Origin: Verrucomicrobiota bacterium
GTDB lineage: Bacteria > Verrucomicrobiota > Verrucomicrobiia > Opitutales > Seribacteraceae
Length of the DNA: 9,374 nucleotides
Assembly (NCBI GenBank): GCA_014382645.1
Contig: JACNJI010000379.1
Coordinates: 1-9,374, forward strand
Reading direction: 5' to 3'
Position 1 is the stretch's first letter, and the number at the start of each line of letters is the position of its first letter. The notes beneath the pieces were generated by a model. It saw nothing but the letters and a program-made list of their open reading frames with translations, had not been told where the DNA came from and searched no databases. The translations under genes and the position numbers were made by a program. Shown in pieces: positions 9,001-9,374 of this stretch.

Positions 9001-9374
9001 TTGTCGGGGTGTCGAAGGAACTTAATCTTCTCCGCCGTGGCACCTTCCCGGTCGCCGAAGTTTCGTTTGGTTGTTCCAGGTTCTGCTGCAATATCTATAA
9101 GATCGGAAAGTCCGAGATTTTGTACCTGCCACTCGCTCCACCACTCGCGAACATTATCCCATTTGCGGTAAAGCCCGTCAGAGGTTCGTCTAATGTGAAA
9201 ATCCTCGGGACGCATTCCCGGGTATAAGTCTTCGGGAGCGTGCTCGTTGTAACCGGGAACGTCGAAAGCACGGTGATTCATGATATTGTCGAAATAGACA
9301 CGAATGCCGAACCTGTGGGCCATCTCTATCAAGCGATGCAGTTCCGCCTCAGTACCATATCGCGTCTGGAAAGT
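6..9374 (-). CDS. Giant multidomain secreted-type protein with two GH13 alpha-amylase domains, lamin tail, LamG and CotH domains (5' partial)
   Basis: One uninterrupted frame reaches from the right edge to a TAG stop at 6-8. The first ATG/TTG-type codon is TTG at 9330-9332, but it is not the true start: the 14 codons before it (TFQTRYGTEAELHR) are open and read as the GH13 stretch that normally precedes conserved region I. The real N-terminus, including any signal peptide and the first strands of the first (beta/alpha)8 barrel, lies outside the window. The protein probably hydrolyses alpha-glucans such as starch, glycogen or pullulan: both GH13 domains keep their catalytic Asp/Glu/Asp residues. 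The C-terminal half carries lamin-tail, LamG, chitobiase-C, CotH and galactose-binding-like modules, a set known from very large surface proteins of Verrucomicrobiota and Planctomycetota. Only three cysteines occur (residues 116, 1198, 2959), which fits an extracellular bacterial protein. No operon partner is visible. The reading frame and GH13 assignment are secure; substrate and cell location are inferred. Confidence 0.96.
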   Translation of the reverse strand, partial: TFQTRYGTEAELHRLIEMAHRFGIRVYFDNIMNHRAFDVPGYNEHAPEDLYPGMRPEDFHIRRTSDGLYRKWDNVREWWSEWQVQNLGLSDLIDIAAEPGTTKRNFGDREGATAEKIKFLRHPDNPEFYCYDANGSYVGFGQDNGLTVEYLAQNEAFYSEYVEVYLNRAARWLLDRTKADGLRLDAVKHIPADFFGATFGADRDRSNYGYLGQAQEQFNLTRGFSDWDNHRDTVFDTERPRDDAMMFGEHLGSPPAVDDYINAGMRLLDNDLRHHLNSQLGNPFGTLAGMDASGSHGFAPGSSVMHAQSHDSDYAARRELQHALYLTRGGIGIIYSDGNHKAGILKESGGAFPRHANTNFLGQFGDNRIPNLLYFHEHFVRGFQVGRWSDGDVVVYERVDKRDNPGMSDAAGTVGLVMINDNYSSGQARGFTTGFLAEGGTDNDVYLYNYSSYGGGFFKYASQLNQVVIPAGGYFLFSWRSPEPSDLWGLAGGHPLSILQDGEEVETISVRRTDGPDGDPAFNPYGVSDANQTDFSYLWKIPRVTSGKNLKFVVRADGSAENMLLNIDGGIDVNGNGKRDNPPAFSSDVYLGFEQMDFVGRQGPEKFAAGDTSRNMIGSAGAETYWWSADNGSFFTVNGGSGDDSYEDETAHWAYHAPEQNNDQGEKQFKVAESSATVWVKVGYNLEVNQARLYHVIDGSNPEGAGGGGIGTTPVTSFAFSHSDGQEPTVDWWKATVPLPDSGIFKYKIGVYRNELNGASLASVFPKNESAVALKKKMLTSFEIDGFDAEAIEYYPHRDYGDKVTGLKEGFHFVKARAFLSRLGEASIYNTFSRTLYYDTKRPEGTVNFPGRDGEELFGSEYGFVVRTDSSVTEVLFHIDDDDPTNDDGQIGALNGNGETGDGNSSAWASAVEITSRQNLGVGFPKEWRFSYRNVPSGGGEATVRIALREASSSTDLTLNEEEGHFRILDRKVKTSGPSHRLFVTWPQQDGEKVGQDYLMKTYLSSGLVDGRSDAEVIANLTVSIDDSVTQEAPYAPAVAQDISSAWVERNVTPGLAALAYKLPILRNPAGAPDDFRQTIIVDYQDSVAGVDLRTIRTVATDFVSHGSANPILTVNGVPADYTTTNFFVDEVKGDEETLEIVLEAPHVIVAEVYTNLNNRDLATGDSNEDGIEDGIQPPNRNSVSLDNNAGYYKVHAMTLDPARGEAGAWVCQLKARKTGAYRLTARFKLKDDADVWHWYTSEGRRDHAVVVTPKAAREAIMYELNPLSVDATGDTFATRSTFEDLHDENRWNLEYLKGIGANWLWFQPIHPRGIDGREIVNGQPYDPGSPYAVKNFFEVMPQLSEANTRPAAMQAFQDFVMAADSEGIGVMVDAPFNHVAWDAELDEEGVAIFETGVPDDEIRKTLPGFFSRKDDYGLPARDENEIATAPDRDDFGKWEDVKDVYFGNYSALVRGNDPAERNPHQNEEDVFDYAGEGWNDQTRRTWRYFASYVPYWLEKTGLPAGQPASVQAQTGIDGLRADFGQGLPPQLWEYVINVARSRKWSFVFMSEALDGGAVTYRSSRHFDVLNENLVFAQQSLTTPDGYRSAFENRRSAYGQSLLLLNNVSHDEENYQDPWQAFIRYASSSVNDGVPMLFMGQELGISRTYGFTHYETNMGKQIPHFKIHNSMQPIWDNGDFGLDQLYKAYASIGRARSASPALSSSYRYFLNEIITNAPHDKINATAKWENSVSSPSTSDLVLAFVNLDRDNQQSGAFDLSPSGDEALLGLEKDHLYNVSNLAAFQTEAKDVFLWPQARSGHDLLENGIFVLLNPVPPDAGGWTNAPYEAQFLKVHDLSVPLLEMNASTGGSTKGSGSYSYGSHVNIEATAEPGYAFDGWLGGGVVNPSATHTTISMTEPRSVTATFRYVGDPGNMPTISEFMASNDKTLFSASGDSDDWIEIHNPGTNSIDLSDWYLTNDPANRTMWRFPDETTLGGNDRLVVFASGLGSAANAGGSLTRASDLLAHWSFDEGSGTLAADQSGNNHDITSIGGATWTDGKFGKAFSYDGGSTALPLAAHPPASGTEFSISFWSYGDPAKLPGKNTSIIESSGPSGRILNIHFPWSNGNVYWDAGNGGSDRINTAIADNYLWGNWSHWVFVHNRTTGDQKYYLNGSAKMSASGRTRQLGTVDRWYLGSDRNGNSSYWYGKVDDLRVYGVELSGSDVESIYRENPWRTHTTFKLDASGGYLALIKGDGTVGKIVNYPKQEEDYSYGMPSNQVIPSDSYLKLATPGKENEEGFLGFVADTKFNVDRGFFETPFTLSITTATSGATIRYTTDGSAPSASYGNVYVAPFAISTTTIVRVIASKPDYVTTDVDTQSYFFPEDVIRQSADGFTPVGWPATGAVNNQQMVYGMDPDIVTGFNTPVEVKEALLALPTLSIATELDNLFGQSNGIYVNAGNDGRSWERPMSLELINPDGSKGFQIDAGMRIRGGYSRSTSNPKHSFRIFFRSEYGQSNLHYPMFEDEGVEEFDKFDLRTSQNYSWAFGGPANNTMVREVWSRDTQSAMGHPYTRSRYYHLYLNGVYWGIYMTQERVSGTLGESYLGGDKDDYDTVHQDNSKQINATGGNLEAYDRLWQRTIDGWTDNDDYFQAQGLDVDGKASNPDFENLLDVDNLIDYMLIVYYNGDRDGPASRYTTPRVNNYYAFYNRANPDGWKFPAHDMEHSLGRGENNMVTPLASDHQDRDEKKYFTAHFLHEQLTSNQEYVIRFADRFYLRHFNDGVLSEENAKARIAFRSSQIDKAIIAESARWGDTKSGIPKNRNDWVNNVKMVTNWMTGRNAVVLNQLRTTRINASSSFWYPSIDPPGFSQHGGQVGSSFRLSMADPNMAPVAIHYTLDGSDPRLVGGTISPVAQVAQSSGIQNTLLLDAGVPAKAFVPTNDSWGSAWYQPGFDDSAWQSGSSGVGYDTATTYRSLFGIDVLSSMLNKNTSVYCRVPFIATNSTEFTNLTLKMKYDDGFVAYLNGTKVASANAPSNPAWNGKSTSSHSDSAAQQYISFDLTPHLAHLREGVNILAVHGLNVSTVSSDMLIVPRLEASILLGGTEIALPHHLTHLKARTRTTLVELSSLHHATLHVDFVPPAGS
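24..848 (-). other. Second chitobiase-C-like module, split by a galactose-binding-like insertion
   Basis: The first half, residues about 2829-2890, contains the diagnostic VAIHYTLDGSDPRLVGGTIS (2857-2876). The closing strands appear only after about 176 residues: EIALPHHLTHLKARTR (3069-3084), then LSSLHHATLHVD (3090-3101), which matches the 'T.lKAR...WSaL.eAtf' ending of this module type. The split is described as a finding. Confidence 0.75.
135..662 (-). other. Galactose-binding-like beta-sandwich domain, residues about 2891-3066
   Basis: The domain contains KAFVPTNDSWGSAWYQPGFD (2900-2919), DSAWQSGSSGVGY (2920-2932), VYCRVPF (2957-2963), LKMKYDDGFVAYLNGTKVA (2976-2994) and LREGVNILAVHGLN (3032-3045). 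The order 'W..p.FDDS.W..G...xGYg', then 'DDGxvvYLNG', then 'L..G.NvLAVe' is characteristic of the galactose-binding-like modules in very large verrucomicrobial and planctomycete proteins. Likely a ligand-binding or structural unit. Confidence 0.82.
879..2129 (-). other. CotH-type (spore-coat kinase H fold) domain, residues about 2402-2818
   Basis: Visible hallmarks are: LPTLSIATELDNLF (2402-2415) at the start; GMRIRGGYSR and the KHSFRIFFR strand (2454-2477); FDLRTSQNYSW (2501-2511); REVWSRDTQSAMG (2523-2535); YHLYLNGVYWGIYMTQER (2544-2561); YLGGDKDDYD (2570-2579); and HDMEHSLG (2687-2694). The 'LNGxYWGxYxxxER' and 'HDxEHSLG' blocks are typical of the CotH family. Spore-coat CotH members are atypical protein kinases; for the large surface proteins of non-sporulating bacteria the activity is not established. 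The family assignment is firm; a kinase role here is inference. Confidence 0.9.
2286..2519 (-). other. Chitobiase/beta-hexosaminidase C-terminal-type beta domain (CHB_HEX_C-like), residues about 2272-2349
   Basis: RGFFETPFTLSITT (2279-2292), ATIRYTTDGSAPS (2297-2309) and TTTIVRVIASKPDYV (2324-2338) match this small Ig-like module, whose mark is the 'iryTtDGs.Ps' strand-turn. It is a frequent neighbour of lamin-tail and CotH domains in large proteins of Verrucomicrobiota and Planctomycetota. Probably a structural or binding unit rather than catalytic. Confidence 0.88.
2547..3632 (-). other. Lamin-tail domain (LTD), split into two halves by a LamG insertion
   Basis: The first half, residues about 1901-1974, reads ISEFMASNDKTLF (1904-1916), DWIEIHNPGTNSIDLSDWYL (1924-1943) and RLVVFASGL (1966-1974), classical for bacterial lamin-tail domains. 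The fold resumes after about 220 residues with HTTFKLDASGGYLALIKGDG (2203-2222) and a DYSYGMP ending (2236-2242), which is the normal second half. Bacterial LTDs occur on secreted and surface proteins, often near CotH domains, and are thought to mediate attachment. The interruption is described separately. Confidence 0.88.
2745..3371 (-). other. LamG / concanavalin A-like (Laminin_G_3 type) domain, residues about 1988-2196
   Basis: The domain begins with LLAHWSFDEGSGTLAADQSG (1990-2009), the hallmark opening of bacterial Laminin_G_3 domains. It continues with FSISFWSYGD (2053-2062), WSHWVFVHNR (2120-2129) and YYLNG (2136-2140), and closes with YGKVDDLRVYGVELSGSDV (2173-2191). These are the expected strands of the jelly-roll fold. 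Function in this context is probably binding of glycans or surface polymers. It sits inside the lamin-tail domain rather than beside it. Confidence 0.92.
3648..3854 (-). other. Divergent InlB B-repeat-like domain, residues about 1827-1895
   Basis: The sequence shows the signature of this small beta-grasp-like repeat: a Gly/Ser-rich opening (GGSTKGSGSYSYGSHV, 1835-1850), then IEATAEPGYAFDGWLGG (1852-1868), then a closing strand ISMTEPRSVTATF (1880-1892). Such repeats are common in large secreted bacterial proteins and usually act as rigid spacers or adhesive units. Here it joins the second amylase to the lamin-tail part. Confidence 0.8.
3933..5612 (-). other. GH13 catalytic domain 2, complete
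   Basis: Residues about 1241-1800, opening with AIMYELNPLSV (1246-1256), a typical first beta strand of a GH13 barrel. Region I is GVMVDAPFNHV (1356-1366). Region II is GIDGLRADF (1502-1510), with Arg1507 and nucleophile Asp1509. Region III is FVFMSEAL (1533-1540), with acid/base Glu1538. Region IV is LNNVSHDEE (1591-1599), with His1596 and Asp1597. The eighth-strand region reads GVPMLFMGQELG (1619-1630), the family's usual form. A domain C of beta strands follows (about 1690-1800). The motifs differ clearly from those of domain 1, so this is not a recent internal duplication. Predicted function: a second alpha-glucan hydrolase, possibly of different linkage preference (alpha-1,4 versus alpha-1,6); specificity is not readable from motifs alone. 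Confidence 0.94.
5613..5987 (-). other. N-terminal accessory domain of the second GH13 enzyme (CBM34/E-set-like), residues about 1116-1240
   Basis: The pattern VIVAEVYTNLNNRDLA (1134-1149), then AWVCQLKARKTGAYRLTARF (1195-1214), then WYTSEGRRDHAVVV (1225-1238) immediately precedes the start of the second barrel (AIMYELNPL, 1246-1254). This is the usual placement and appearance of the beta-sandwich N-domain of neopullulanase-like and related GH13 enzymes. It carries a thrombospondin-3/calcium-loop-like DSNEDGIED (1152-1160) and one of only three cysteines (Cys1198). Likely role: substrate binding or stabilisation of the catalytic domain. Confidence 0.6.
5988..7097 (-). other. Long beta-rich linker region with Ig/FN3-like segments, residues about 746-1115
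   Basis: About 370 residues without catalytic motifs. They contain repeated beta-strand patterns (for example FHFVKARAFLS at 797-807 and EATVRIALREA at 927-937) and a strongly acidic segment, VLFHIDDDDPTNDDG (861-875), followed by a Gly/Asn-rich loop (about 878-891). The segment TKRPEGTVNFP (826-836) looks like the start of an Ig-like repeat. I expect two or three immunoglobulin- or fibronectin-III-like domains acting as spacers or glucan-binding modules. I cannot name families with confidence. Confidence 0.45.
7098..7547 (-). other. Beta-sandwich module resembling GH13 accessory (CBM/E-set-like) domains, residues about 596-745
   Basis: The segment VWVKVGYNLEVNQARLYHV (664-682), followed by WWKATVPLP (718-726) and FKYKIGVYRN (731-740), has the rhythm of the immunoglobulin-like E-set/CBM modules found before the catalytic barrel in pullulanases and maltogenic amylases. 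A Gly-rich linker (AGGGGIGTT, 691-699) lies inside it and is encoded by a run of nine identical bases. Likely role: glucan binding or orientation of a catalytic domain. Family assignment is by overall resemblance only. Confidence 0.5.
7252..7260. repeat. Nine-base homopolymer (C9 on +, G9 in the coding sense) inside the coding frame
   Basis: A run of nine C on the plus strand encodes the glycine linker at residues 692-694 and ends in the codon for Ala691. The frame is intact on both sides as given. Runs this long are prone to polymerase slippage and to sequencing error; a change of one base would disconnect GH13 domain 1 from everything after it. Confidence 0.95.
7548..7922 (-). other. Beta-rich accessory module after GH13 domain 1 (residues about 471-595), with a calcium-loop-like motif
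   Basis: This stretch follows domain C directly. It contains alternating hydrophobic strands (for example LKFVVRAD at 536-543), a segment rich in Asp, Gly and Pro (about 499-512), and a DxNxNGxxD loop at residues 558-566 (DVNGNGKRD), a pattern typical of calcium-binding loops. I do not recognise a named family. Its place between two GH13 domains suggests a carbohydrate-binding or spacer role, which is inference. Confidence 0.5.
7938..9374 (-). other. GH13 catalytic domain 1 (alpha-amylase type), N-terminally truncated by the window edge
   Basis: Residues from the window edge to about 465. All four classical GH13 regions are visible. Region I is GIRVYFDNIMNH (residues 9-20). Region II is GLRLDAVKH (167-175), with Arg169 and the nucleophile Asp171. 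Region III is MFGEHL (232-237), with Glu235 as the expected acid/base. Region IV is MHAQSHD (291-297), with His296 and Asp297 as the transition-state stabiliser. The motif NLGLSDLIDI (72-81) matches the region V position in domain B. The VKH continuation after the nucleophile resembles bacterial alpha-amylases. A beta-rich domain C follows, roughly residues 366-465, ending near FLFSW. Predicted role: retaining hydrolysis of alpha-1,4-glucan linkages. The exact GH13 subfamily cannot be settled by eye. The first barrel strands are missing only because the window ends. Confidence 0.93.

Noticed and set aside
9330..9332. TTG as the translation start of the giant gene
   Set aside because: The frame stays open upstream to the window edge and those 14 codons read as normal GH13 sequence leading into region I, so the TTG is an internal Leu codon.
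1..9374. tRNA, rRNA, CRISPR, insertion sequence, promoter or terminator signals
   Set aside because: The window is coding almost end to end, with five non-coding bases; I saw no repeat arrays, terminal inverted repeats or RNA-like structure that would override the protein reading.

Overview
The whole window is filled by one protein-coding gene on the minus strand. It runs from the right edge (5' truncated, no start visible) to a TAG stop at 6-8, leaving only 5 bases of non-coding sequence at the left edge. At least 3,122 codons are visible without interruption. I number residues from the TTG codon at 9330-9332 (residue 1, an internal Leu, not the true start); another 14 in-frame codons lie upstream of it in the window. 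Residue n occupies positions 9333-3n to 9335-3n.

The product is a giant multidomain protein, probably extracellular or surface-exposed, that acts on alpha-glucans. In order it has: (1) a GH13 alpha-amylase-type catalytic domain lacking its N-terminal part (to about residue 465); (2) about 775 residues of beta-rich modules, some resembling the accessory domains placed before GH13 enzymes; (3) a second, complete GH13 catalytic domain (about 1241-1800); (4) a divergent InlB-type repeat (about 1827-1895); (5) a lamin-tail domain interrupted by a LamG/concanavalin-like domain (about 1901-2262); (6) a chitobiase/hexosaminidase C-terminal-type beta domain (about 2272-2349); (7) a CotH-type kinase-fold domain (about 2402-2818); (8) a second chitobiase-C-like module interrupted by a galactose-binding-like beta sandwich (about 2829-3103). 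The protein then stops abruptly.

The combination of lamin tail, LamG, chitobiase-C and CotH in one very long chain is typical of Verrucomicrobiota and Planctomycetota. With the moderate G+C content and the acidic, cysteine-poor protein, a verrucomicrobial origin (perhaps marine Opitutae/Puniceicoccales) is my best guess, but it is inference only. The domain order suggests a starch-, glycogen- or pullulan-degrading enzyme with two active sites carried on a large adhesive or anchoring C-terminal half.

I see no RNA genes, mobile elements, CRISPR arrays, promoters or terminators. The main points of interest are the fusion of two intact GH13 domains to a CotH domain, the two nested domain insertions, a nine-base homopolymer inside the reading frame, and a stop codon just after a six-base homopolymer, where related proteins would be expected to continue.
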